This document shows positions 1 through 9,853 of a DNA stretch of 64,000 nt, piece after piece. How positions within the stretch are numbered: the stretch's first letter is position 1; every line of letters begins with the position of its first letter. The DNA comes from Paucibacter sp. DJ2R-2 (GTDB taxonomy: Bacteria; Pseudomonadota; Gammaproteobacteria; Burkholderiales; Burkholderiaceae_C). The stretch spans positions 62,001 to 126,000 of the forward strand of contig NZ_JAJIRT010000006.1 of the NCBI RefSeq assembly GCF_025717675.1, given 5' to 3'. The translations under genes were made by a program, and so were the position numbers. The notes under the pieces were generated by a model. It saw nothing but the letters and a program-made list of their open reading frames with translations, had not been told where the DNA came from and searched no databases.

Positions 1-1
1 T

Positions 2-1219
2 TTGCTGGCTTGCACCGCGGCCAGCGCCTGCCCGGTGCTGGCAAACCCGCCCGACTGTACGGCGGCAACTAGCACCCGCTATGCCGACCAGTTCATTCTC
101 GGCGCTGACGTCTCAACCCTGGACGCGGTGGAGCGCGGCGGTGCACGCTTCAGCACGGCAGATGGCCGAGCCGGCACCGCGCTGCAGATCCTTCGCGCCT
201 CCGGGGTGACGTGGGCGCGGCTGCGGCTCTGGCACACACCCATCAACTCTCGCGACGTGATCGACGGCGAGCGCATCATCTCGCGCCACGGGGAACCCGT
301 CGGCGGTGGCAACAACAGCCTGGAGCTGACACTCGCTCTGGCCAAGCGCCTACGCGCGCAGGGCATGAAATGGCTGCTGGACATCCACTACAGCGATTTC
401 TGGACCGATCCGGGCAAGCAGGAGAAGCCTGCCGCCTGGGCCAAGTTGCGAGGCAAGGCACTTCAGGACGCTGTGCAGCGCTACACCGTGGATGTGCTGA
501 CCGCCTTGCACCGCCAGGGCACCGACCCGGACATGATCCAGGTCGGCAATGAGATCAATGGCGGCATGTTGTGGCCGGACGGCAAGACCTGGCGCGAGAC
601 GCCGGACGAAGCCATCGGCGGCGACCAGGCCTTCATCGAGCTGCTGCGCGCCGGCATCCGCGGCGTGCGCGAAACCGATGCGCTTCGCGGCAGTCGCCTG
701 CCCCTGATGCTGCACCTGGCGCATCAAGGCGATGGCAAGAGCGAGGCCACCTTCCGGCGCGTCTACGACCAGTTCGAGGCGGCCAAGCTCGATTACGACC
801 TGATCGGCCTCAGCTGGTACCCCTACCACCATGATTCCATCGACGGCCTGCGCGCCAATTTGCGCATGCTGTCCGAGCGCTACCGAAAACCGCTGGTGGT
901 GGTCGAGACCGCCTATGGCTACCAACTGGACAACCCAGATGGCGGCCCGGCTGTCTTCAACGCCGAAGGCGCGAAGCGCTCCGGCTATCCGGCGACACCG
1001 GAAGGCCAGGCCGCATTGCTGCGGGATGTGGTCCAGGCCGTTGCCGCCGTGCCGCAGGGCCTGGGCGTTTTCTACTGGGAGCCCGCCTGGCAATCCGCAC
1101 CGGGCGCCGGCTGGCGCACGGGTGAAGGCAACGCCTGGGCCAACCAGACCCTGTTCGATGCCAAGGGCCGTGCCTTGCCGGCCCTGAAGGCGTTCAAGGC
1201 GGCCGCCCCCTGCCGTTGA
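2..1219 (+). CDS. GH53 endo-beta-1,4-galactanase (5' end cut by the window)
   Basis: This is a glycoside hydrolase family 53 arabinogalactan endo-beta-1,4-galactanase, which cleaves beta-1,4-galactan such as pectin side chains into galacto-oligosaccharides. The visible frame has about 405 residues. Family motifs are clear: GADVS (~34-38), RLRLWHTP (~73-80), DIHYSDFW (~127-134), the acid/base Glu in VGNEI (~184), the LSWYPYHH strand (~270-277) and the nucleophile Glu in VVVETAYGY (~302). The first residues look like the end of a signal peptide, so the true start is probably upstream of base 1. A TonB-dependent receptor follows 47 nt downstream on the same strand, fitting extracellular depolymerisation followed by outer-membrane uptake. 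Family assignment is secure; only the N-terminus is unknown. Confidence 0.93.
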   Translation: MLACTAASACPVLANPPDCTAATSTRYADQFILGADVSTLDAVERGGARFSTADGRAGTALQILRASGVTWARLRLWHTPINSRDVIDGERIISRHGEPVGGGNNSLELTLALAKRLRAQGMKWLLDIHYSDFWTDPGKQEKPAAWAKLRGKALQDAVQRYTVDVLTALHRQGTDPDMIQVGNEINGGMLWPDGKTWRETPDEAIGGDQAFIELLRAGIRGVRETDALRGSRLPLMLHLAHQGDGKSEATFRRVYDQFEAAKLDYDLIGLSWYPYHHDSIDGLRANLRMLSERYRKPLVVVETAYGYQLDNPDGGPAVFNAEGAKRSGYPATPEGQAALLRDVVQAVAAVPQGLGVFYWEPAWQSAPGAGWRTGEGNAWANQTLFDAKGRALPALKAFKAAAPCR

Positions 1220-1266
1220 ACGCTGTCCTTTTCTTTCCAAAAACAATCGCTGGAGACATAAGCACC

Positions 1267-3900
1267 ATGACCCAAGCCCACTCACGCGCTCGTCCGCACG
1301 CTGCCCCCATCAACCTGGGACCAGTGGCCCTGGCCTGCGCCGCGCTGCTGGCACCGCTGACTGCCGCCGCCCAGCCTGCCGCTGCGCCAGAGACAGACAA
1401 GCTCGACACCGTCGTCGTGCAAGGCCAGCGCTCCAGCCTGATGAAGGCCCAGGACATCAAGCGCAACGCCGAGCAAGTGGTCGACTCCATCGTGGCCGAC
1501 GACATCGGCAAGCTGCCCGACGCCAATGTGGCCGAGGCGCTTCAGCGAATCACGGGCGTGCAGATCTCCCGCAATCGCGGTGAAGGGGACCGCGTGCAAG
1601 TGCGTGGCTTGCAGCAAACGCAGACCCTGTTGAACGGCCGCGTCATCTTCAGTGCCGGCAAGGAGCGAGGCCTGTCCTTCCAAGACGTGCCTTCCGAACT
1701 CTTGGCCGGCGCCGACATCTACAAGACTCCCACGTCCGAGCTGATCGAAGGCGGCATCGGCGGTGTGATCGACCTGCGCACCCGCCGCCCCTTCGACTTC
1801 GCTGGATTCAAGCTGGCCGGCTCGGTCAAAGCCACGCAGGCCCAGCTGGCGGACAAGAACAATGGCGAGGGCTCCTTGCTGATGTCCAACCGCTGGCGCA
1901 CCAGCGGTGGCGAGTTCGGCGCTCTGCTCAGCCTGTCCACCCAGAAGCGGAACTACCGCTCGGACACGCAGGAACTGGACAACCCGGCCGCTGTGGCGGA
2001 CGGCTCGGGCGTGGTGGCGCCCTTGGGCCAATGGTTGGCCTATGAATTCGGCGAGCGCGACCGCAAAGCAGCCAGCGCATCGCTGCAATGGCGGCCGGAT
2101 GCCTTGAGCGAATACACGCTGGACTTCAACCACAGCCGCCTGAAGAGCAAGACCGACGTCTTTGGTCATTACGCCTCGCCGTTCTGGGCCAATTTCAGTG
2201 GCACGGCCAATCAGGGTCAGCTCTGGCCCAATGGCAAGCTCAGCACCGATGAGCAAGGCCGCTTCGTCTCGGGCAGTTTCTGGGGCGCCAGCATGAGCAC
2301 CTCCGGCTCCGTGGCCGACGAGGACACACGCATCAACCAACTGGCCCTGGCCGGCAAATGGAAGCTGGGCGACCTCAGCCTGCGCAGCGACCTGAGCCAC
2401 ACCCGCAGCCAGTTCGAGCGCTTCTACCAAGAGGTGCGGCTGGGCACGTTTGGCGACGATCCCATCAGCTACAACTTCGACCTGAGCAGCAAGCTGCCCT
2501 CCGCATGGTCGCCCAGCGCCAAGCTGGATGACGCCGGCCACTACTGGGCCGACAAGGCGCTCTACTTCCGCATCCAGAACACCGGGCGCGAAACCGCATG
2601 GCGCGTCGATGCCGACAAGCCAGTGGACAGCGGCATCTTCACCAAGCTGCATGCGGGCTTCCGGGTGAACAGCCGCCGCGCCGAGAGCGCGGAGATCAAC
2701 ACCATCGACGACATCTGGATGTTCAAGACGTCCGACATCCCCAGCATCGGCCTGCTGCCCTACGACAACCTGCTCAAGGACGCTGGCAGCGGCAACATCG
2801 CGCGCCAATGGATGACTGTGACCGACACCCGCTGGCTGCGCGATGCGCAAGCCGTTCGTGGCACGTTCAAACTGGCCATTCCCGGCTTCGACCCCGCCCA
2901 GACTTTCACCTTCCGTGAACGCAGCAGCGCGGTCTATGTGAGCAGCGATCTGGACACCACGCTGGCCGGCCTTCCGCTCACCGGCAATGTGGGCTTGCGC
3001 GCCGTGCACACCGAAACGGACCGCAGCTTCGTCGGCGCGGGCGGCGCTCGCAACACGCTGGACCAAAGCGACACCGACTGGCTGCCGTCGCTGAATCTGC
3101 GACTGGAGCTGCGCCCCGACTTGCAAGCGCGCTTGGCCATGTCGCGCGTGGTCACCCGCCCCAACTTCGACCAGCTCACCCCCAGCCTCAGCCTCAACGT
3201 CAACGACCGCACGGGCTTCCAAGGCAACCCGGCCCTGGAAAAGCTGCGCGCCAACCAGCTGGACGCCACCCTGGAGTACTACATCTCCAAGAGCGACCAT
3301 GTGTACGGCGCGGCCTTCTACAAGGAGGTCTCGGGCTTCATCGAGACGAGCAGCAGCCAAGTCACCATCGGCGGGACCGGCTACACGCTGACCACGCCCA
3401 GCAACGGTCAAGATGGCCGCATCCGCGGCCTGGAGCTCGGCTACCAAGGCTTCTTTAACAAGCTGCCGGGCCTTCTGCGCGGCTTGGGTCTGCAGGCCAA
3501 TCTCACCCTGGTGAACAGCGCCGCGCCCAGCCCCATCAACGGCCGCAGCGCGCCGCTGGAAGGCCTGTCCAAGCGCAGCGCAAACCTGGTGGGCATGTAT
3601 GACTTGGGCGACTTCTCCGCCCGCCTGGCCTACAACTGGCGCAGCGACTACGGCGTGGGCCCGCGCCTGAGCTTCCCGAGCAACAACGGCGTGACGGTCA
3701 TGACCCCCGTCCAGATGAAGGGTTACGGCATGCTGGACGCCTATGTCAGCTATGCCTTGACGCCCAAACTGAAGCTCGCGCTGGAGGCCAACAACCTGAC
3801 CCGCACCGTGCGCCGCAGCGAGTTCAGCGACTACAGCCTGCCGCGCGGCAGCTACTCGGACGATCGTCGCTTCGCGATCAGCTTGCGTGCCGAGCTGTGA
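1267..3900 (+). CDS. TonB-dependent outer-membrane receptor (oligosaccharide type)
   Basis: An 877-residue TonB-dependent receptor likely to carry galactan oligosaccharides across the outer membrane. I chose the ATG at 1267 because GGAGA at 1252-1256 sits ten bases before it; the frame is open further up to a TTG overlapping the GH53 stop, but that start has no ribosome site. A signal peptide ends near the AAAQPAAA stretch, followed by a possible TonB box (LDTVVVQG), a plug domain with DDIGKLPDANVAEALQRI and QVRGL motifs, and a long barrel ending in an aromatic-poor EL terminus. The plug motifs are those of the Xanthomonas/Caulobacter-type carbohydrate receptors. Substrate is inferred from the adjacent galactanase and downstream galactose genes, not from the protein itself. 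Confidence 0.92.
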   Translation: MTQAHSRARPHAAPINLGPVALACAALLAPLTAAAQPAAAPETDKLDTVVVQGQRSSLMKAQDIKRNAEQVVDSIVADDIGKLPDANVAEALQRITGVQISRNRGEGDRVQVRGLQQTQTLLNGRVIFSAGKERGLSFQDVPSELLAGADIYKTPTSELIEGGIGGVIDLRTRRPFDFAGFKLAGSVKATQAQLADKNNGEGSLLMSNRWRTSGGEFGALLSLSTQKRNYRSDTQELDNPAAVADGSGVVAPLGQWLAYEFGERDRKAASASLQWRPDALSEYTLDFNHSRLKSKTDVFGHYASPFWANFSGTANQGQLWPNGKLSTDEQGRFVSGSFWGASMSTSGSVADEDTRINQLALAGKWKLGDLSLRSDLSHTRSQFERFYQEVRLGTFGDDPISYNFDLSSKLPSAWSPSAKLDDAGHYWADKALYFRIQNTGRETAWRVDADKPVDSGIFTKLHAGFRVNSRRAESAEINTIDDIWMFKTSDIPSIGLLPYDNLLKDAGSGNIARQWMTVTDTRWLRDAQAVRGTFKLAIPGFDPAQTFTFRERSSAVYVSSDLDTTLAGLPLTGNVGLRAVHTETDRSFVGAGGARNTLDQSDTDWLPSLNLRLELRPDLQARLAMSRVVTRPNFDQLTPSLSLNVNDRTGFQGNPALEKLRANQLDATLEYYISKSDHVYGAAFYKEVSGFIETSSSQVTIGGTGYTLTTPSNGQDGRIRGLELGYQGFFNKLPGLLRGLGLQANLTLVNSAAPSPINGRSAPLEGLSKRSANLVGMYDLGDFSARLAYNWRSDYGVGPRLSFPSNNGVTVMTPVQMKGYGMLDAYVSYALTPKLKLALEANNLTRTVRRSEFSDYSLPRGSYSDDRRFAISLRAEL

Positions 3901-3948
3901 GCGCCTGAGTCAGTGTCTGGCGGGGGGTTAGCGATCCCCCGCGCATGA

Positions 3949-3978
3949 AAAAAGGGCGTTCCGAGGGACGCCCTTTTT
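3949..3978. terminator. Bidirectional intrinsic terminator
   Basis: An 11-bp perfect stem (AAAAAGGGCGT at 3949-3959 pairing with ACGCCCTTTTT at 3968-3978) encloses an 8-nt loop. The A-run on one side and T-run on the other let it work in both directions. It lies between the convergent receptor gene (+) and galM (-), ending both transcripts. Confidence 0.9.
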
Positions 3979-4024
3979 GTTGCCGCAACACCTGCTTGCC
4001 GAAGGACCGGCCCCGGCAAACCGT

Positions 4025-5029
4025 TCAGCGGCTGCGGAACTGATAGCGGTTGCGATGTACCCACACCTGCCCCGGCTCCAGCCAGCAATCGGGCTGCGGC
4101 CATTCAGGGTGATGGGGGCTGTCAGGCAGGTACTGGGGCTCCAGCGCCACGGCGCTGAAATCGGGCCATTGGGGATGGCAGCCCTGGGTGCAAGGTGCCA
4201 GATAGTGCCCGGTGTAGACCTGCAGGGCGGGCAGGCTGGTGTAGAGATCCAAGGCGACGCGGCCATCGACCGACTGAAGCCTGGCCGCAGGCATGTCGCC
4301 ACCGTCCAGCACAAAGGCTTGATCGAGCGGCTGCCCGATCAGCCGCGCAGTGCGATAGTCCAAGGCGCCACCACTCACAGGCGCTGGAGCACCGGCGGGC
4401 AGACCAGAGCCATCCAAGGGCAGCGCCTGGGACGCGCCCAGCTGCAAGGTTTGAGTGCGAACGTCCTGCCAGCGCAAGCCACCCTCGCCTGCGGTTTGCT
4501 CGCCCCGTCCCCGCCCATCCAGCTGAAAGTAGGCATGGTTGGTCAAGCCCACCGGGCAGGCCTGTGCGCCTTGCAAACGGGCATGGAAATCAATCTGCAC
4601 CGCGCCGTGGCCCGGCAGTGAGTAGCGCACCTCCACATCCAGCGCACCGGGGAAGCCTTGGTCGCCATCGGGCGAGTGCAGACCCAGTCGCAGCTGGTGC
4701 TCGCTGTGCTCCAGCAAGGTCCAGTCGCGCTGATGGAATCCGCCCGGGCCACCGTGCAACTGATGGGTCAAGCCTGGCTCACTGGCCAAGGGCCAGGCCT
4801 GCCCGCCACGCCGCAGCTCCAATCCCGCAATGCGATTGGCCCAGCGACCGACGGTTGCGCCGACATAGCCGCGGTTGCGGCGCTGGGACGCCAGGTCATC
4901 AAAACCGAGCAGCACCTCGCGCGGCGCTTCATTCGCCAGCGGCACGCGGCAGCTCACCCAGCTCGCGCCGTAGCGCAAGACTTGAATCTGCAAGCCGTCT
5001 GCGTCCGTCAAGGTCCAGCGGTCCGTCAT
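4025..5029 (-). CDS. galM: Aldose 1-epimerase (galactose mutarotase)
   Basis: A 334-residue mutarotase interconverting beta- and alpha-D-galactose, supplying the alpha anomer to GalK. Recognisable family pieces are [29 protein letters not shown], the [15 protein letters not shown] segment with the catalytic His region, DGDQGFPG, the [13 protein letters not shown] His region, and LQVYTGHY near the end. The ATG at 5029 overlaps the TGA of the upstream permease gene (ATGA), so the two are translationally coupled; the longer open frame to 5068 would intrude into that permease. It is the last gene of the GH35-importer operon and ends at a bidirectional terminator. A second mutarotase gene lies at 19120. 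Beta-galactosidases release beta-galactose, so the activity fits. Confidence 0.93.
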   Translation of the reverse strand: MTDRWTLTDADGLQIQVLRYGASWVSCRVPLANEAPREVLLGFDDLASQRRNRGYVGATVGRWANRIAGLELRRGGQAWPLASEPGLTHQLHGGPGGFHQRDWTLLEHSEHQLRLGLHSPDGDQGFPGALDVEVRYSLPGHGAVQIDFHARLQGAQACPVGLTNHAYFQLDGRGRGEQTAGEGGLRWQDVRTQTLQLGASQALPLDGSGLPAGAPAPVSGGALDYRTARLIGQPLDQAFVLDGGDMPAARLQSVDGRVALDLYTSLPALQVYTGHYLAPCTQGCHPQWPDFSAVALEPQYLPDSPHHPEWPQPDCWLEPGQVWVHRNRYQFRSR

Positions 5030-5916
5030 GATTTCACCCCACCCGCGGTCAGCCCGGCCACCAACCAACGCTGCATCAGCAGGAACATCAGGGTCAGGGG
5101 CAGGCCTGCGAGCAAGGCGGTGGCCGCAAAGTCACCCCAGAGATAGCGTTGATTGAACAAGAACAGGCGCGAGCCCACGGCGAGGGTCAGTTGTTGCTCA
5201 TCATGGAGCAGCACCGAGGCTACCGGATACTCGATCATGGCGCCGAGAAAGGCCAGCACAAAGACCACCGCCAGCACCGGTTTGGCCAGAGGCAGGAGCA
5301 CCATCACAAAAGCCTGCCAGCGGCTCGCACCGTCGACGGCGGCGGCCTCCTCCAGATCGGGCGGAATGCTCTCGAAATAGCCCTTCACCAACCAGATGTG
5401 CTGAGCCACTGCGCCGGTGTAGGCCAAGGCCAGGCTCCAGTGGCTGTTCAATCCCAGCCAAGGAATCCAGTCGCCGAGCCGGTCGAAGATGGCGTAGATC
5501 GCCACCAAGGCAAGCACCGAGGGAAACATCTGCAGCAGCAGCATCGCGGTCAGCGTGCTCTGCCGGCCCGCAAAACGCAGCCGCGCGAAGGCATAGGCGC
5601 TGGTGATGGAGAGCAGCAGACACACCGTCGCGCTGATCAACGCCACCTTGGTGGAGTTGAGGATCCATTGCAGCACCGGGAACGGTGGCGGCACCAGATT
5701 GCCCTGCGCATCGGTCACGGCGAGACCCAGCGCCAGGCGCCAATGCTCGAAGCTGATTTCTTTGGGGATCAGGCTGCCGCCGGCGAAGTTGCCGGGTCGC
5801 AGCGAAATCGACACGATCATCAGCAGCGGCAGCAGGCTCAGCGCCACAAAGGCAATCAGAAAGGCATGCAGAGCCAGCACACGCCAGCGCTGCGAAGAGT
5901 TCATCACCATGGCCAT
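5026..5916 (-). CDS. MalG-like ABC sugar permease
   Basis: A 296-residue inner-membrane permease with about six transmembrane helices, of the MalG type. The EAA loop that docks the ATPase is [17 protein letters not shown], and the protein ends in TAGGVKS as MalG-family members do. ATG at 5916 has GGGAG upstream at a normal distance, supporting that start over the in-frame ATGs just after it. It pairs with the MalF-like permease upstream (21-nt gap) and the MalE- and MalK-like proteins of the same operon. The family classically imports maltodextrin; here the genes beside it are all beta-galactan/galactose genes, so I infer galacto-oligosaccharide uptake. Substrate is unproven. Confidence 0.88.
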   Translation of the reverse strand: MAMVMNSSQRWRVLALHAFLIAFVALSLLPLLMIVSISLRPGNFAGGSLIPKEISFEHWRLALGLAVTDAQGNLVPPPFPVLQWILNSTKVALISATVCLLLSITSAYAFARLRFAGRQSTLTAMLLLQMFPSVLALVAIYAIFDRLGDWIPWLGLNSHWSLALAYTGAVAQHIWLVKGYFESIPPDLEEAAAVDGASRWQAFVMVLLPLAKPVLAVVFVLAFLGAMIEYPVASVLLHDEQQLTLAVGSRLFLFNQRYLWGDFAATALLAGLPLTLMFLLMQRWLVAGLTAGGVKS

Positions 5917-5937
5917 GAATTGCTCCCTGGGCCCGAC

Positions 5938-7461
5938 TCAGTGCCGAGCCGCTTTCGCGCCGCCGAAGAAGCGCAAGTTGATGTACGCCAGCAAGGCCAC
6001 GATCAAGAACACGATCGAGGAAATCGCGCAGGCGAGCGCGTAGTTCTGCCCACCATCATTGAAGGCGATACGGTAGGTGTAGGACGCCAGCAGATCGGTG
6101 GCACCCACAGGCACCTCGGTGTCGAGGTAGTCCGGCGCGCCCTCGGTCAGCAAGGCGATCAAGGTCAGGTTGTTGAAGTTGGCCGCGAAGGAGGCCACCA
6201 GCAGCGGCGCCATCGGCTTGGCCAGCAAGGGCAAGGTGATGCGAAACAAGTTCGTCAAAGGCCCGGCGCCTGCCAAGGCCGAGGCCTCGTAGAGGTCTTC
6301 CGGGATCGCCTTCAAGAGGCCCATGGCCAGGATCATCATGTAGGGGTAGCCCAGCCAGGTGTTGACCGTCAAGACCATGGCCCGGGCCAGGGTTGCATCG
6401 CTGAACCAACCGGGCCGCACGCCGAAGAAGAAATCCAGCACCAGGTTGATCTCACCCAGGTTCTCATTGAACAGGCCACGGAAGATCGGGATCGAGATGA
6501 AAGCCGGCACCGCATAGGGCAAGAACAAGGCGATCCGGTACGCCGAGCGGCCCTTGAGCGCCGGCCAACTCAGGGCCACGGCGAAGAACAGGCCCAGGCC
6601 AAAGGTCAGCAGCGTGTTCAGCGTGGCAAAGCTGACCGTCCAGGCAAAGACGCGGCCGAAGGGCTCCAGAAAACTGCGGTCGCCGAAGATCCGCTGGTAG
6701 TTGGCCCAGCCCACGCCGGTTCTGAAGCCCGGCTCCAGCGCTTGGCCGCGTGCGTCGCGCCAAACGCCGGCCTCGTGGTCGGCCAGCACGAGGCTGCCAT
6801 CGCGCAAATCCTGCAGCCGATCGGCATCCAAGGCCTGGTAGCGCGGCTTCTGATCGCTGACCCGGTGCAGGCTGGACATGCGCCAGCTTCGCCCTTCCGG
6901 GCTTCGAAGCACCAAGGCCTGCAGCTGCGGAAGCAGGCCCAGCAGGCTGCGCGAGTTTAACAGCTCGCCGGCAGGCGGGGTTTCGCCCGCCTGCAAACCC
7001 ACCCCCTCGCCGGCAAGAGGCAGCGCGAAGGCCACGCTGTGCCAGGCCTGCCCGTCATCCGCGAGCAGTTGCACCTGATAGCGCGCGTCGGCGCCATCGG
7101 CGCCCAGCCGGTAGACCGCCAAGTCCATGCCCAGGCCTTCGCTGTCGCTGCGTTGCAGCAGCACCGCGGTGGCTCGATCGAAAGACAGCAAATGGGCCGA
7201 GCTGTAGTTGGTGAAGCCGATGCCCAGGGTGAAAGCCATGGGCAGGACGATGAAGACCAGCACCGCCAGCAGCCCCGGCATGACATAACGCCACGCCTGC
7301 AGGCGCCGCGAAAACTGCAGCAGCAGCAAAAGAGCTGCCACGCCAAGCACCGCCATCGCCCCCAACACTTCGCGGCCGCGCAGCAACTGCTGGCACAAGG
7401 CCAGCAGGCCCAGAACCGCCGCCAGATTCAGCCCATGCAGGGCCCAACTCAAGCCACGCAT
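5938..7461 (-). CDS. MalF-like ABC sugar permease with long periplasmic loop
   Basis: A 507-residue inner-membrane permease, close in length to E. coli MalF (about 514) and far longer than the roughly 300-residue generic sugar permeases. N-terminal hydrophobic helices (about residues 1-90) are followed by a long hydrophilic stretch (~95-270) matching in position the MalF P2 loop that contacts the binding protein. The rest carries the permease core, with an EAA loop at LYEASALAGAGPLTNLFRI and the MalF-like tail NYALACAISSIVFLIVALLAYINLRF. Its ATG at 7461 shares one base with the stop of the binding-protein gene. The architecture is MalEFGK; the neighbours argue for beta-galacto-oligosaccharide as cargo. 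Confidence 0.88.
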   Translation of the reverse strand: MRGLSWALHGLNLAAVLGLLALCQQLLRGREVLGAMAVLGVAALLLLLQFSRRLQAWRYVMPGLLAVLVFIVLPMAFTLGIGFTNYSSAHLLSFDRATAVLLQRSDSEGLGMDLAVYRLGADGADARYQVQLLADDGQAWHSVAFALPLAGEGVGLQAGETPPAGELLNSRSLLGLLPQLQALVLRSPEGRSWRMSSLHRVSDQKPRYQALDADRLQDLRDGSLVLADHEAGVWRDARGQALEPGFRTGVGWANYQRIFGDRSFLEPFGRVFAWTVSFATLNTLLTFGLGLFFAVALSWPALKGRSAYRIALFLPYAVPAFISIPIFRGLFNENLGEINLVLDFFFGVRPGWFSDATLARAMVLTVNTWLGYPYMMILAMGLLKAIPEDLYEASALAGAGPLTNLFRITLPLLAKPMAPLLVASFAANFNNLTLIALLTEGAPDYLDTEVPVGATDLLASYTYRIAFNDGGQNYALACAISSIVFLIVALLAYINLRFFGGAKAARH

Positions 7462-8696
7462 CAGACAAGGCCCTTCACAGAAGCTGCCGCACCGGCCTGA
7501 CCGGCCACCCGGCGGGCTGCACGGGCGAGGCCCTCGTTCACACCTTCCCGCCCCTGGGTGATGCCTTGGACGGCGGCGTTCATGGCCGTCCAGAACCGGG
7601 CCATCTCGGGGTTGTTGGGCATGGGTTCGCCCAGTTGAGCGGCCGCATCGGTACCGGCCACCAAGGGATCGGCTCGGCGCAGCTCTGCCAAGAGCTCCAG
7701 ATTGGCAGGCACGCCCAGCGGCACATGCGCCTGCATCGCGCGCAGGCCGGGGAGGCTGAGCAAATAACGTTCAATGAACTCGGTCGCCAGCAAGGGCTGG
7801 CGACTGGCCGCGCAGACCATGGCACCCAACACGCCCACCATCGGTCGACCGGGCCGGCCCTGCAAAGAGGGCAGCGGCGCCGCCGCCACGCGCAAGCCGC
7901 TTTTCTTCAGGTTGTTCCAGCCCCAGGGCCCATTGATGGTCATGGCCACACGGCCTTCATTGACGGCCGCTTCGCTCTCGGCATAGGTGGCGGTACGCGG
8001 CACCAGGCCTTCGTCCACCAGCCGCTTCAGCAAGGCCATGCCTTGGCGGGTGCCGGGCGAATCGATGCCATTGGTTTGGGCATCCCAGCTGCCGTCTGCC
8101 CGGCGCGCGAAGGCATAGCCGCCACCGGCCGACATCAGGGCGTAGGTGTAGTAGAACTCGTTGTAAGGCCACATGATGGCGCGGCGGCCCTGGGGGCGCA
8201 GCTTGCGGTCCAAGTCAAAGACTTCGTCCCAGCTTCGCGGTGGCCGCGGCACCAGGTCGAGATTGCAGATCAAGGCGACAGACTCCAGCGCAATCGGATA
8301 ACCCCAGGTGCGCCCGCCCATCTGCCAGGGCGACCACGCCAAGGGCGCGATGCCTTCACGCAGCCGGCGCGAAGGCGCAAGCGGGCGGATCAGGCCGGAC
8401 GCTGCCCAGCCACCGGCCCGGTCGTGCGGCCAAATCCAGACATCCGGTCCCTTGCCTGCGGCCGCGGCCTGCTCAAATTTCGAGACCCCGTTCTCCGGAT
8501 GCTCGACGCGCAGGGCGACGCCGGTGTCGCGGGTGAACTGCTCGCCGATCTGTGCAATGCCCTCATAGCCCTTGTCACCATTGATCCACACCCGCAGCGG
8601 TTCATGGCTGGCCAGCAGGCTGGCGTGGGCCGGCCTCGTCAATGCAGCAGCGCTTGCGCCGGCAAGCAACTGCCGCCTGGAAACAGGGTTCAACAT
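7461..8696 (-). CDS. MalE-like periplasmic oligosaccharide-binding protein, Tat-type signal
   Basis: A 411-residue extracellular solute-binding protein (family 1). It resembles maltodextrin-binding proteins: LRVWINGDKGYEGIAQIGEQF at the mature start, PDVWIWPHDRAGGWAASGLI, and AMTINGPWGWNNL. The N-terminus reads SRRQLLAGASAAALTRPAHA, a twin-arginine motif before a short hydrophobic run and an AHA cleavage site, so export by Tat rather than Sec is likely. Its start overlaps the end of the MalK-like gene by 7 nt and its stop overlaps the MalF-like start by 1 nt, placing it in a coupled importer operon. It should capture oligosaccharides delivered by the outer-membrane receptor. Galacto-oligosaccharide specificity is inferred from context only. 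Confidence 0.88.
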   Translation of the reverse strand: MLNPVSRRQLLAGASAAALTRPAHASLLASHEPLRVWINGDKGYEGIAQIGEQFTRDTGVALRVEHPENGVSKFEQAAAAGKGPDVWIWPHDRAGGWAASGLIRPLAPSRRLREGIAPLAWSPWQMGGRTWGYPIALESVALICNLDLVPRPPRSWDEVFDLDRKLRPQGRRAIMWPYNEFYYTYALMSAGGGYAFARRADGSWDAQTNGIDSPGTRQGMALLKRLVDEGLVPRTATYAESEAAVNEGRVAMTINGPWGWNNLKKSGLRVAAAPLPSLQGRPGRPMVGVLGAMVCAASRQPLLATEFIERYLLSLPGLRAMQAHVPLGVPANLELLAELRRADPLVAGTDAAAQLGEPMPNNPEMARFWTAMNAAVQGITQGREGVNEGLARAARRVAGQAGAAASVKGLV

Positions 8697-9853
8697 GCGA
8701 CGACCTCACCCTGGAGCGGAGGCACGGCCTCGCCCCTCGCATCGAACACATGCACCTGCGACAGCAAGGCCGCCACCGGCAAGGCCGAGCCAATCAAAGG
8801 CGCCGCCGCCTCCTCGGGCAAGCGCATCACCAGCGCCCCCCCGGGCCCGTTCAGATAGGCCAGGCTCTGGTCACCCAGATGCTCCAGCCACTGAACCTCG
8901 GTCAGCAGGCGGCCACTGAGACGCGGGTCGGCGCTGTCGGCCGGGCGCAAGTGCTCGGAGCGCACGCCCAGGGTCACCGCTTCGCCCTCGCTCAGGCCGT
9001 GCGCTGCCACGGGCAGTTGCAACAAAGTGCCATCCTGTAGTGCCAAGCGCACGCCTTGCGCGCTGCGCTCACGCACCTGGGCCGGCAGCAGATTCATGCG
9101 CGGCGAACCCAAGAACCCCGCCACAAAGAGATTGCGCGGCCGGTGGTAGAGCTCCAGGGGCGCGCCGCTTTGCGCCACGCTGGCCCGCGCCTCGGTGGCA
9201 CCAGGCAGCGGTGGCTGCAGCAGCACCATGCGGTCGGCCAGGGTCATCGCCTCCACCTGGTCATGGGTCACGTAAATCGAGCTGGCACTGCCCTGGCTGC
9301 GGTGCAGGCGGGCAATTTCAAGACGCGTCTGTTGACGCAATGCGGCATCCAGATTGGACAGGGGCTCGTCAAACAGAAACACGCCCGGGCGGCGCACCAG
9401 CGCGCGGCCGATGGCGACGCGCTGCCGCTGCCCGCCCGAAAGCTCGCGCGGCTTGCGGTGGAGCAGATGCTCAATTTGCAGCATCTGGGCCACTTCAAGA
9501 ATGCGCCGCTGGGCATCGGCCTTGGGCGTGCGCGCCAGGCGCAGACCAAAGCCGAGGTTCTCGGAGACATCAAGGTGGGGGTACAAGGCATAGCTCTGAA
9601 ACACCATCGCCACATCGCGCTCGCCTGGGGCCAGCTCGTTGACACGGCGCCCGCCGATGCGCAGCTCGCCACTGCTGATGGTCTCCAGCCCCGCAATCAT
9701 GCGCAGCAGCGTTGACTTGCCACAACCCGAAGGGCCGACGAACACGCAGAACTCGCCCTCCTTGATGTCGAGCGAGACCTCGTGCACGGACGGCACGCCA
9801 CCTTCCACATAGGTTTTCCCAACCCGGTCCAATTGCACTGCTGCCATGATCAT
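8690..9853 (-). CDS. MalK/UgpC-like ABC importer ATPase
   Basis: A 387-residue ATP-binding subunit powering the MalEFG-like importer. Walker A (GPSGCGKST), Q-loop region ([11 protein letters not shown]), signature LSGGQRQR, Walker B ([12 protein letters not shown]) and switch His ([12 protein letters not shown]) are all intact. The C-terminal regulatory TOBE-type domain (from about residue 240, [13 protein letters not shown]) is present, as in MalK. ATG at 9853 overlaps the GH35 stop (TGATG); a second ATG at 9847 is also possible. In MalK the C-terminal domain can bind regulators or enzyme IIA; whether it does here is not visible. Confidence 0.92.
   Translation of the reverse strand: MIMAAVQLDRVGKTYVEGGVPSVHEVSLDIKEGEFCVFVGPSGCGKSTLLRMIAGLETISSGELRIGGRRVNELAPGERDVAMVFQSYALYPHLDVSENLGFGLRLARTPKADAQRRILEVAQMLQIEHLLHRKPRELSGGQRQRVAIGRALVRRPGVFLFDEPLSNLDAALRQQTRLEIARLHRSQGSASSIYVTHDQVEAMTLADRMVLLQPPLPGATEARASVAQSGAPLELYHRPRNLFVAGFLGSPRMNLLPAQVRERSAQGVRLALQDGTLLQLPVAAHGLSEGEAVTLGVRSEHLRPADSADPRLSGRLLTEVQWLEHLGDQSLAYLNGPGGALVMRLPEEAAAPLIGSALPVAALLSQVHVFDARGEAVPPLQGEVVAC

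Noticed and set aside
5149-6960. Long open frame of about 600 codons antisense to the MalG/MalF-like genes
   Set aside because: Composition is Gln/His/Arg-rich nonsense and the opposite strand encodes clear permeases; typical of GC-rich antisense frames.
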